This document shows positions 1 through 5,177 of a stretch of 5,177 bases of DNA, piece by piece (within the stretch, counting starts at the first letter, position 1; each line of letters opens with the position of its first letter). The notes under the pieces were generated by a model. It saw only the letters and a program-made list of their open reading frames with translations. It made no database searches and was not told the DNA's origin. Source of the stretch: Rhodospirillales bacterium (lineage in GTDB: Bacteria; Pseudomonadota; Alphaproteobacteria; Rhodospirillales; 2-02-FULL-58-16). Made by a program: the position numbers and the translations under genes. The stretch is taken from assembly GCA_021775195.1 (NCBI GenBank), contig JAJFIG010000070.1, positions 1-5,177 of the forward strand, given 5' to 3'.

Positions 1-2
1 TC

Positions 3-71
3 CTGCTCGAGCTCATGGGCCGGCAGGTGAGGACGCGGGTTCCCATGGAAGCGGTTGCTGCCTGCGCCTGA
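3..71 (+). CDS. C-terminal tail of an unidentified upstream gene (partial)
   Basis: The frame beginning at base 3 is open from the window edge to a TGA at 69-71 and reads as about 22 residues ending in PMEAVAACA. Another frame (from base 2) is also open here and runs on to about 532, but it only shadows the dehydratase, so it is a weak competitor. I do not recognise a family from so short a tail. The assignment rests on an open frame that closes shortly before the next gene, on the same strand as everything downstream. A non-coding leader is equally possible. Confidence is low. Confidence 0.3.
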   Translation: MLELMGRQVRTRVPMEAVAACA

Positions 72-88
72 GCGGGCACAGCTTCCAT
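45..88 (+). other. Imperfect 17-bp hairpin at the end of the upstream frame (possible terminator or attenuator)
   Basis: Bases 45-52 (ATGGAAGC) pair perfectly with 81-88 (GCTTCCAT). Inside that, 56-57 pair with 79-80, base 58 bulges, and 59-65 pair with 72-78 with one T-G wobble, closing a six-base loop at 66-71. Bases 53-55 form a small bulge. The loop is the last codon and a half plus the TGA of the upstream open frame. The following bases (TCAATTCTT) are only mildly T-rich, so this is not a textbook Rho-independent terminator. It could still slow polymerase, stabilise the upstream mRNA end, or do nothing. Confidence 0.4.
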
Positions 89-182
89 CAATTCTTGCGC
101 GCTACGGTCGGGGGGACACTGAGTCACCCGGACTGCGGTAGCGTGGGGAAACGGCAGCAAGCCGCAAAATCGAGCGAAACCC
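89..182 (+). other. Leader between upstream frame and the dehydratase; no clear promoter seen
   Basis: This short stretch separates the hairpin from the first operon gene. I see no convincing -35/-10 pair, sigma-54 or sigma-28 promoter, and no operator-like repeat. A purine-rich GGGGAAACGG lies at 145-154, too far from the start to be an ordinary ribosome site. The dehydratase frame is open back to a TGA at 120-122 but contains no ATG, GTG or TTG before 183. Confidence 0.4.
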
Positions 183-1382
183 TTGCACCAACAGACATCC
201 GACCCCCTGCTGTCGCGGATCCTTGGGCGTTCCAGGTCCTTGTTCGCGGACGACGTTGCCGCCAACGAGACCGCCCTCAGCGAGGCCGTCCGTGGTGCCC
301 GGCTGCTGGTGATGGGGGCGGGCGGTTCCATTGGCCGTGCCTTTGTCAAGCAGGTCCTCGCCTATCAACCAGGCGGCATCCACGCCGTCGATATCAACGA
401 GAACAATCTTGTCGACCTGGTACGGGACGTCCGTTCATCCAACCTGCCGGCCCCGGAGGACTTCAAGACCTTCTGCGTCGACTTCGGGACAGAGGCGTTT
501 TTCCGGCTGTGGCAGACGGCCGGCCCTTATGACTACTTCATCAATTTCGCCGCAATGAAGCATGTCCGCTCCGAGCGCGACGTGTTCAGCCTGATGCGCA
601 TGGTACGGACAAACGCCGGCTGTCTTAGGGAATTCATGGGGCATCTGAACGGCAGCGCCCCGAAGACAGTGTTTTCGGTTTCCACCGACAAGACGGTTCG
701 CCCGGTCAATCTGATGGGGGCAACCAAGAATCTGATGGAAAAGATCCTGTTCGCCTTTTCCGATCGGGTGACGGTTTCCACCGCCCGGTTTGCCAACGTC
801 GCCTTTTCCGACGGCAGCCTTCTCGACGGGTTCGTGCGGCGCCTCGCCACGGGCCAGCCGCTGGCGGGTCCCAGCGACATCCGTCGTTATTTCATTTCCC
901 ACGAGGAGGCTGGGCAGCTCTGTCTGCTGGCCTGCTTCCTCGGGCTGAATCGGGACGCCTTTTTCCCCAAAATGAGCAAGGAACGACACCTGGTCACCTT
1001 TCCCGAGATCGCCACCATGATCCTCGACGATCACGATTTGGAGCCGTTGCTGTCGGCCTCGGAGGACGAGGCCCGGCGCATGGTCGGCCGCGTCCCCGGA
1101 AAATGGCCCTGCCATTTCACGCCATCCGACACCACCGGGGAAAAGCCGGTGGAGGAGTTCTTCAGCGATGACGACGACCTCGACCTGGAGCGCTATCGCA
1201 CCATCGGAGTGGTCCGTGGGGTACACGGGGAACTGGCCTCCATCGACCGCTGTCTCACGGCCATCGAGGACATCCGGCGTGCCGATAGCTGGTCGAAGGA
1301 AGAGGTGATTCGCGCGATACGCATTGCCGTCCCCGAGCTCAGCCACGACGAAAAGAACCGCAGTCTCGACGAGAAAATGTAG
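183..1382 (+). CDS. legB: UDP-N-acetylhexosamine 4,6-dehydratase, LegB/CapD-type SDR
   Basis: A 399-residue short-chain dehydrogenase/reductase of the polysaccharide-biosynthesis (CapD/FlaA1/WbpM) group, predicted cytosolic. It would oxidise and dehydrate a UDP- or GDP-linked N-acetylglucosamine to the 4-keto-6-deoxy sugar, the first step towards legionaminic acid. Visible motifs in order are the NAD-binding GAGGSIG (45-51), VDINEN with the cofactor-ribose acid (69-74), AAMKHV (123-128), STDK (167-170), MGATK (178-182), RFANVAFSDGSLL (202-214) and RRYFIS (234-239). Met replaces the usual SDR catalytic Tyr in MGATK. This is the WbpM/PglF-like arrangement of retaining dehydratases and argues against the inverting PseB type (YGATK). 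The GEKPVEEFF motif near 319-327 fits the family's C-terminal part. The start is TTG at 183, because the next in-frame ATG (312) lies inside the NAD motif and would remove the N-terminal SRILGR...LFADD segment; the ribosome site is weak (GAG at 172-174). The stop TAG directly abuts the next gene. Family call is strong; the Leg pathway is inferred from neighbours. Confidence 0.85.
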   Translation: MHQQTSDPLLSRILGRSRSLFADDVAANETALSEAVRGARLLVMGAGGSIGRAFVKQVLAYQPGGIHAVDINENNLVDLVRDVRSSNLPAPEDFKTFCVDFGTEAFFRLWQTAGPYDYFINFAAMKHVRSERDVFSLMRMVRTNAGCLREFMGHLNGSAPKTVFSVSTDKTVRPVNLMGATKNLMEKILFAFSDRVTVSTARFANVAFSDGSLLDGFVRRLATGQPLAGPSDIRRYFISHEEAGQLCLLACFLGLNRDAFFPKMSKERHLVTFPEIATMILDDHDLEPLLSASEDEARRMVGRVPGKWPCHFTPSDTTGEKPVEEFFSDDDDLDLERYRTIGVVRGVHGELASIDRCLTAIEDIRRADSWSKEEVIRAIRIAVPELSHDEKNRSLDEKM

Positions 1383-2585
1383 ATGGAACCCCCGGCAGTC
1401 CGCACCGAAACCGTTTCACCGGCTCTGACCGACGGGATCACCGAGGCCGTCGCCTCGGTCCTGCCCGGCCCTGCGGTATTGCACGAGCCCGAACTGGCCG
1501 GCAACGAATGGGCCTACGTCAAGGAATGCCTCGACACCGGCTGGGTTTCGTCGGCAGGTGCCTATGTGGACCGCTTCGAGGCCATGCTCGCCGATTACAC
1601 CGGCGCCGCACACGCCATCGCCACCGTCAACGGCACCGCCGCCCTGCACGCCTGCCTGTTGCTCGCCGGAGTCGAAGCGGGCGACGAGGTCATCGTCCCG
1701 GCGCTCACCTTCGTCGCCACCGCCAACGCGGTCGCCTATTGCGGCGCAACACCCCACTTCGCCGACAGCGAGGAGCGCACCCTGGGCCTCGATGCGGCAA
1801 AACTGGCCGCCCATCTCGACGACGTCGCGGACGCGTCCGCTGGCGGGTGCGTCAACCGCCACACCGGGCGCCGCATCGCCGCCGTCGTCTGCATGCACAC
1901 CTTCGGCCACCCGGTAGACCTGGACCCGCTGCTCGACGTTTGCCGCCGCCATGGCCTGCCCCTGATCGAGGACGCCGCCGAGTCCTTGGGCTCCACGTAC
2001 AAGGGGCGCCACACCGGCACCGACGGTGTCCTCGGAGCACTGAGCTTCAACGGCAACAAGATCGTCACGACCGGTGGCGGCGGCGCCATCCTCACCAATG
2101 ACCCGGAATTGGCGAAGGCAGCCAAGCATCTGACGACGACGGCCAAGGAGGCCCACCCTTGGGAATTCGTCCACGACCGTGTCGGCTACAACTACCGCAT
2201 GCCCAACCTCAACGCCGCGCTTGGCTGCGCCCAGCTCGAACAGTTGCCCGGCATCCTTGAGCGTAAACGGCGCCTCGCCGCCGCCTACCGCGACGCCTTT
2301 GCCGGTCTCGACGGCGTCCGCCTCTTCGCCGAGCCCGACTTCGCGCACAGCAACTACTGGCTCAACGTCCTGCTGCTGGACCGCGCCCACGCCGGCGAGC
2401 GCGACACGGTCCTCGACCGGTGCGCCGCGGCCGGCTACGGCGCCCGACCGGCCTGGCGCCCCATGCACCACCTGCCCATGTACAAAGTCGGCCCGCGCAT
2501 GGACCTTTCCGTCGCCGAGGCCCTTTACCAACGGGCCGTCAATCTGCCCAGCAGCGCCTGTTTGGCGCCCCCCGCCCATGACTAG
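1383..2585 (+). CDS. legC: LegC-type PLP-dependent sugar-nucleotide aminotransferase (DegT/DnrJ/EryC1 family)
   Basis: A 400-residue aspartate-aminotransferase-fold enzyme. It would transfer an amino group, normally from glutamate, to C4 of the 4-keto-6-deoxy sugar nucleotide made by the preceding dehydratase. Visible landmarks are WVSSAGAYVDRFE (54-66), NGTAALH (83-89, the PLP phosphate-binding turn), EDAAESLGS (196-204, with Asp197 to hold the PLP ring nitrogen) and SFNGNKIVTTGGGG (221-234, with Lys226 the expected Schiff-base lysine). Also present are VGYNYRMPNLNAALG (267-281), NYWLNVLLL (324-332), ARPAWRPMHHLPMY (354-367) and a family-typical end, VNLPSS (386-391). The longer N-terminal segment before the fold and the RPxWxPMHxLPMY block resemble LegC more than PseC. 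ATG at 1383 follows the dehydratase TAG with no spacing, and only a weak GAG at 1371-1373 precedes it, so translation is probably coupled. The TAG stop lies inside the first codons of the next gene. All key residues are present. Confidence 0.88.
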   Translation: MEPPAVRTETVSPALTDGITEAVASVLPGPAVLHEPELAGNEWAYVKECLDTGWVSSAGAYVDRFEAMLADYTGAAHAIATVNGTAALHACLLLAGVEAGDEVIVPALTFVATANAVAYCGATPHFADSEERTLGLDAAKLAAHLDDVADASAGGCVNRHTGRRIAAVVCMHTFGHPVDLDPLLDVCRRHGLPLIEDAAESLGSTYKGRHTGTDGVLGALSFNGNKIVTTGGGGAILTNDPELAKAAKHLTTTAKEAHPWEFVHDRVGYNYRMPNLNAALGCAQLEQLPGILERKRRLAAAYRDAFAGLDGVRLFAEPDFAHSNYWLNVLLLDRAHAGERDTVLDRCAAAGYGARPAWRPMHHLPMYKVGPRMDLSVAEALYQRAVNLPSSACLAPPAHD

Positions 2586-3750
2586 GCGCAGGATTTGTGT
2601 GGTCACCGGCAGCCGGGCCGAGTACGGGTTGCTGTTCTGGCTGCTCAAGGAGATCGAGGCCGATCCCGAGCTCGAGCTGCAGCTGGTGGTCACGGGCATG
2701 CACCTGTCGCCCCGCTTCGGCCTGACCCGACGGGTCATCGAGGACGACGGATTCGCAATAAGCGAGCAGGTGGACATGAACCTCAACGGCGATTCGGCGA
2801 CCGACGTGGCCAAAGCCATGGCCCGTGGCACCGCCGGCATGGCCGAGGCTATGGCACGGCTGCGGCCGGACCTGGTGGTCGTCCTCGGCGACCGCTTCGA
2901 AATCCAGCCGGCCGTGGTCGCCGTCGTCGTCGCCTCGATTCCCGTTGCCCACATCCACGGAGGCGAGCTTACCGAGGGCGCCATCGACGACGCCATGCGC
3001 CACGCCATCACCAAGATGGCCCACCTTCACTTCGTCGCCGCCGAGCCCTACCGGAACCGGGTCATCCAGATGGGCGAAAGCCCCGAGCGGGTATTTACCG
3101 TCGGCGCTCCCGGTCTCGATAATGTTGCCCGGCTGGAACTGATGGACCGGGCGGCGCTGGAGGCCGACCTCGGCTTTCCACTACGCGACGGCTTCTTGCT
3201 CGTCACCTATCACCCGGTGACCCTGGACACCGGCACCCAGGACTCGGCTATTGGCGAGCTGATGGCCGCTCTCGACGACTTTCCCGACCGCACGGTCCTG
3301 ATCACCGGCGTCAACGCCGACCCCGGCCACGACGCCATCGCCCGCGCCATGACCGACTACGCCGCAACCAATCCGGATCGGGTTCATCTCGCCACCTCGC
3401 TGGGACAGCGCCGCTATTTGAGCGCCCTAAGGCATTGCGCCGCGGTGATCGGCAACTCGTCGAGCGGCATCATCGAAGCGCCGGCGCTGGGAACCCCGAC
3501 CGTGAACGTTGGCGAGCGCCAACGGGGCCGCCTCAAGGCCTCCTCCGTCATCGACTGCGAAGATAAACGCGACGCCATCGTCGCCGCGGCCCGCCGCGCC
3601 CTGGCGGGGCGATCGACGGCAGCCGAGGGGACGCTTCCGTCCCCCTACGGCATCCCTGGCGCCAGTGCCAGGATCAAGGAAATCCTCAGCAGCTTCCCCC
3701 TCGAAGGCCTGCTCGTGAAACGGTTCCACGACCTTCCGGTAGCCTCGTGA
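2578..3750 (+). CDS. legG: Hydrolysing UDP-HexNAc 2-epimerase, NeuC/LegG family
   Basis: A 390-residue GT-B-fold enzyme of the UDP-N-acetylglucosamine 2-epimerase family. NeuC acts on UDP-GlcNAc to release ManNAc, while LegG acts on the 2,4-diacetamido-2,4,6-trideoxy sugar nucleotide to release 6-deoxy-ManNAc4NAc. Landmarks are VVTGSRAEYG (8-17), LVVVLGDRFE (99-108), VAHIHGGELTEGAIDD (123-138), VTYHPVT (209-215), LITGVNADPG (241-250), GNSSSGIIEAP (292-302) and VNVGERQRGR (309-318). These are the nucleotide- and sugar-binding blocks of NeuC-type enzymes. The SRAEYG start and GERQxGR block fit NeuC/LegG better than WecB. ATG at 2578 overlaps the end of the aminotransferase gene by 8 nt in a different frame. 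No Shine-Dalgarno is evident, implying translational coupling. The TGA stop overlaps the next start by 4 nt. With legB and legC alongside, LegG is the likelier role, but sequence alone does not fix the substrate. Confidence 0.87.
   Translation: MTRRRICVVTGSRAEYGLLFWLLKEIEADPELELQLVVTGMHLSPRFGLTRRVIEDDGFAISEQVDMNLNGDSATDVAKAMARGTAGMAEAMARLRPDLVVVLGDRFEIQPAVVAVVVASIPVAHIHGGELTEGAIDDAMRHAITKMAHLHFVAAEPYRNRVIQMGESPERVFTVGAPGLDNVARLELMDRAALEADLGFPLRDGFLLVTYHPVTLDTGTQDSAIGELMAALDDFPDRTVLITGVNADPGHDAIARAMTDYAATNPDRVHLATSLGQRRYLSALRHCAAVIGNSSSGIIEAPALGTPTVNVGERQRGRLKASSVIDCEDKRDAIVAAARRALAGRSTAAEGTLPSPYGIPGASARIKEILSSFPLEGLLVKRFHDLPVAS
3627..3644 (+). repeat. Perfect 7-bp hairpin with CTTC loop inside the epimerase gene
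   Basis: GGGGACG (3627-3633) and CGTCCCC (3638-3644) are exact reverse complements around a four-base CTTC loop. It lies near the 3' end of the epimerase coding region, in codons for a poorly conserved loop (around residues 350-356). No T-run follows, so it is not a terminator. In GC-rich coding DNA this may be chance. Confidence 0.35.
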
Positions 3751-4844
3751 CCGCAGCCCCAACCCACGAAGATCGCGTCTACGTGATCGCCGAGGCCGGA
3801 GTCAACCACAACGGCGACCCGAACATCGCCATGGCATTGGTCGCCGCCGCCGCCGAGGCAGGCGCTAACGCCGTCAAGTTCCAGACTTTCGCCGCCGACG
3901 CCCTGGTAACCGAGGACGCGCCCAAGGCCGCCTATCAGGAATCATCCACCGGCACGGACGAAACCCAGCTCGCCATGCTGCGCCGCCTCGAACTGCCGCG
4001 AGAGGCGCATAAAACCCTGATCGCCGCCTGCCTCGAGCGGAGCATCGACTTTCTCTCGACGCCCTTCGATATCGAGAGCCTGCGTTTTCTTACCGCCGAC
4101 CTTGGCCTGTCGACCATCAAGCTGGGTTCCGGCGAGGTCACCAACGCACCCCTCCTTCTGGCCGCTGCCCGCACCGGCCGCAACATCTTCCTGTAGACCG
4201 GCATGAGCACCTTGGAGGAAGTGGACCACGCCCTCGGCGTGCTCGCTTTCGGCTACGCCAGCACGGCGGCACGGCCATCCCGCACGGCATTCAAGAAAGC
4301 GTTCGCCTCCGCCAAGGGACGCCGGGCCCTGGCCGGGAAAGTGACGCTGCTCCATTGTACGAGTGAGTATCCGGCCCCGGTTTGCGACGCCAACCTGCGG
4401 GCCATGGAAACCATGGCCCAGACCTTCGGGCTGCCGGTCGGCCTGTCCGACCACAGCGAGGGAATTGTCGTCTCCATCGCCGCGGCGGCCCGCGGCGCCC
4501 GTCTGATCGAAAAACATTTCACCCTCGACTGCGCTCTTCCCGGTCCCGATCACAAGGCATCCCTTGAGCCACCTGAGCTCGGCGAGCTTGTCGCCGGCAT
4601 CCGCGCCGTCGAGGTGGCGCTCGGCAGCGGCGTCAAGGCACCGACACCCTCGGAAGCAGGCAACATCGAAATCGCCCGCAAGAGCCTTGTCGCCCTATGT
4701 TCCGTCCGTGCCGGCGAAACCTTCACCGAGGATAACCTGGGTGTGAAAAGGCCCGGCAGTGGCGCCTCGCCCATGGACTACTGGGACTGGCTGGGCCGCC
4801 CGGCGGATCGCGATTACGCGATGGATGAGGTCATCCAACCATGA
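3747..4844 (+). pseudogene. legI: NeuB/LegI-type nonulosonic acid synthase, interrupted by an in-frame TAG
   Basis: Read through one TAG, this frame gives 365 positions, about full length for NeuB-family synthases, which condense phosphoenolpyruvate with an N-acetylmannosamine-type sugar. Conserved blocks span both sides of the stop: VIAEAGVNHNG (13-23, Glu16), AVKFQT (42-47, Lys44), FLSTPFD (102-108) and IKLGSGE (124-130, Lys125), then stop at 150, TGMSTLEEV, LLHCTSEYPAP (201-211), LSDHSEG (233-239, His236), IEKHFTLD (254-261, His257), and a C-terminal SAF domain from about 308 to 365 with KRPGSG (334-339). These match the catalytic Glu, Lys, two His and the SAF-domain Arg described for meningococcal NeuB. 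The TAG at 4194-4196 replaces the Ser expected in LSTGM. The start is GTG at 3747, overlapping the epimerase TGA by 4 nt. Without readthrough the first product is 149 residues, lacking half the TIM barrel and the SAF domain. An ATG at 4203 could restart a 213-residue C-terminal piece, but it has no Shine-Dalgarno. Family certain; functional state uncertain. Confidence 0.87.
4194..4196 (+). other. Premature in-frame TAG in the NeuB/LegI frame
   Basis: The codons around it read I-F-L-TAG-T-G-M-S-T-L. NeuB homologues have ILSTGM here, so the expected residue is Ser and the simplest ancestral codon is TCG, a single C-to-A change. The reading frame is unbroken on either side, so this is a substitution and not a frameshift. 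Confidence 0.9.
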
Positions 4845-5177
4845 CCAGGCCGGTGATCGTGATTGGGGCAGGAGGCCACGCGTAGGTCGTGATTGACGCC
4901 CTCAAATGCGACAACCACGAGATCCTGGGAGCGGTCGACTCGGACCCCGGCACACACGGCGAGGCGATCCTCGGCTTTCCCGTCATCGGCGACGACAGCG
5001 TGGTGCTCGGCCATGCGCCGGGAGACGTCCTGCTCGCCAACGGCATCGGCTCGACTGGCGACACCGGCCCCCGCCGACGTATCTTCGAGGCCTTCAAGGA
5101 CAAGGGCTACACCTTCATGACCGTCGTCCATCCATCCGCCGTGGTCGCTGCCGACGTGGTGCTCGGCGAGGGCGCCC
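4841..5177 (+). pseudogene. NeuD/PglD/LegH-type sugar acyltransferase, partial, with an early in-frame TAG
   Basis: The frame from ATG 4841 continues to the window edge (112 codons seen) if one TAG is read through. It has the N-terminal Rossmann-like domain of NeuD/PglD proteins, VIVIGAGGHA (5-14), then a stop at position 15, then VVIDALK. It continues through a LGAVDSD strand (29-35), LGFPVIGDD (44-52), LLANGIGSTGDTGPRR (64-79) and the typical lead-in VVHPSAVVAADVVLGEGA (95-112), where the hexapeptide left-handed beta-helix begins. The family acetylates amino sugars (PglD and LegH on the 4-amine of a UDP- or GDP-sugar) or the sialic acid itself (NeuD). As the only acetyltransferase visible after legB and legC, a LegH role is attractive but unproven. 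The start overlaps the synthase TGA (ATGA), with a plausible ribosome site GAGG at 4827-4830. The TAG at 4883-4885 would stop synthesis after 14 residues. The 3' end lies outside the window. Confidence 0.8.
4883..4885 (+). other. Premature in-frame TAG in the NeuD/LegH-like frame
   Basis: The codons read G-G-H-A-TAG-V-V-I-D. Homologues commonly have Lys, and sometimes Arg, Gln or Ala, after GGHA. AAG or CAG would need a single change to give TAG. The frame is otherwise unbroken to the window end. Confidence 0.88.

Noticed and set aside
95..532. A 145-codon plus-strand frame overlapping the dehydratase start
   Set aside because: The protein is rich in Arg, Pro and Gly and has no recognisable motif. 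It overlaps the NAD-binding core of the dehydratase in another frame and so is an out-of-frame shadow.
435..1346. A 303-codon minus-strand frame opposite the dehydratase
   Set aside because: Antisense shadow with no motifs; the plus strand there holds the conserved SDR motifs.
1416..3014. A 532-codon open frame on the minus strand opposite legC and the epimerase start
   Set aside because: It is an antisense shadow of GC-rich codons. Its protein is low-complexity Gly/Val/Ala/Arg with no family motif, while the opposite strand carries two unmistakable enzymes.
4479..4496. GC-only inverted repeat (GCCGCGG/CCGCGGC) in the synthase gene
   Set aside because: It encodes a conserved Ala-rich helix with GC-rich codons, so composition is enough to explain it.
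4203..4844. An independent gene encoding only a C-terminal NeuB/SAF protein
   Set aside because: It is in the same frame as the upstream half, separated by one TAG, and the halves join into one full-length synthase. It also has no Shine-Dalgarno. It is best described as part of one interrupted gene, with restart noted only as a possibility.
183..4844. Genome-wide reassignment of TAG as a sense codon
   Set aside because: legB and legC end at TAG at the normal family C-terminus, and reading through the legC TAG gives an out-of-frame shadow over the epimerase. The two internal TAGs also appear to replace different amino acids.
1..5177. CRISPR arrays, tRNA or rRNA genes, insertion sequences, transposase, direct-repeat attachment sites
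   Set aside because: I saw no regularly spaced repeats, cloverleaf, rRNA-like sequence, transposase motif or flanking terminal repeats. The window is almost entirely one metabolic operon.

Overview
This window is densely coding and GC-rich, with a strong preference for G or C at the third codon position. All genes run on the + strand, with overlapping or directly abutting stops and starts. The codon style and the look of the proteins suggest a GC-rich proteobacterium, most likely an alphaproteobacterium of the Rhodospirillales type. That placement is an impression from the sequence and was not tested by a search.

Layout: positions 1-71 probably hold the last codons of an unidentified upstream gene. 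A 44-nt imperfect hairpin (45-88) overlaps its stop, and a short leader follows to 182. One operon then fills the rest of the window: a UDP-HexNAc 4,6-dehydratase of LegB type (183-1382), a LegC-type PLP aminotransferase (1383-2585), a NeuC/LegG-type hydrolysing 2-epimerase (2578-3750), a NeuB/LegI-type nonulosonate synthase (3747-4844), and the start of a NeuD/PglD/LegH-type acyltransferase (4841 to the window edge).

Together these make most of a legionaminic-acid-like (5,7-diamino nonulosonate) pathway. The dehydratase makes a 4-keto-6-deoxy sugar nucleotide, the aminotransferase aminates C4, and the NeuD/LegH-like enzyme would acetylate that amine. The epimerase then inverts C2 and releases the nucleotide, and the synthase condenses the 6-deoxy-mannosamine derivative with phosphoenolpyruvate. 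The CMP-activating enzyme (NeuA/LegF) is not in the window. Such sugars commonly decorate flagellin, LPS or capsule; which applies here cannot be read from this DNA.

The striking observation is that the last two genes each carry an in-frame TAG inside an otherwise intact, well-conserved reading frame. One replaces the Ser of the NeuB 'LSTGM' motif (4194-4196). The other sits just after the 'GAGGHA' motif of the NeuD-like protein (4883-4885). The first two genes of the operon end at TAG exactly where their families normally end, so a general reassignment of TAG is unlikely. Very recent pseudogenisation, sequence error, or local amber suppression are the live explanations.
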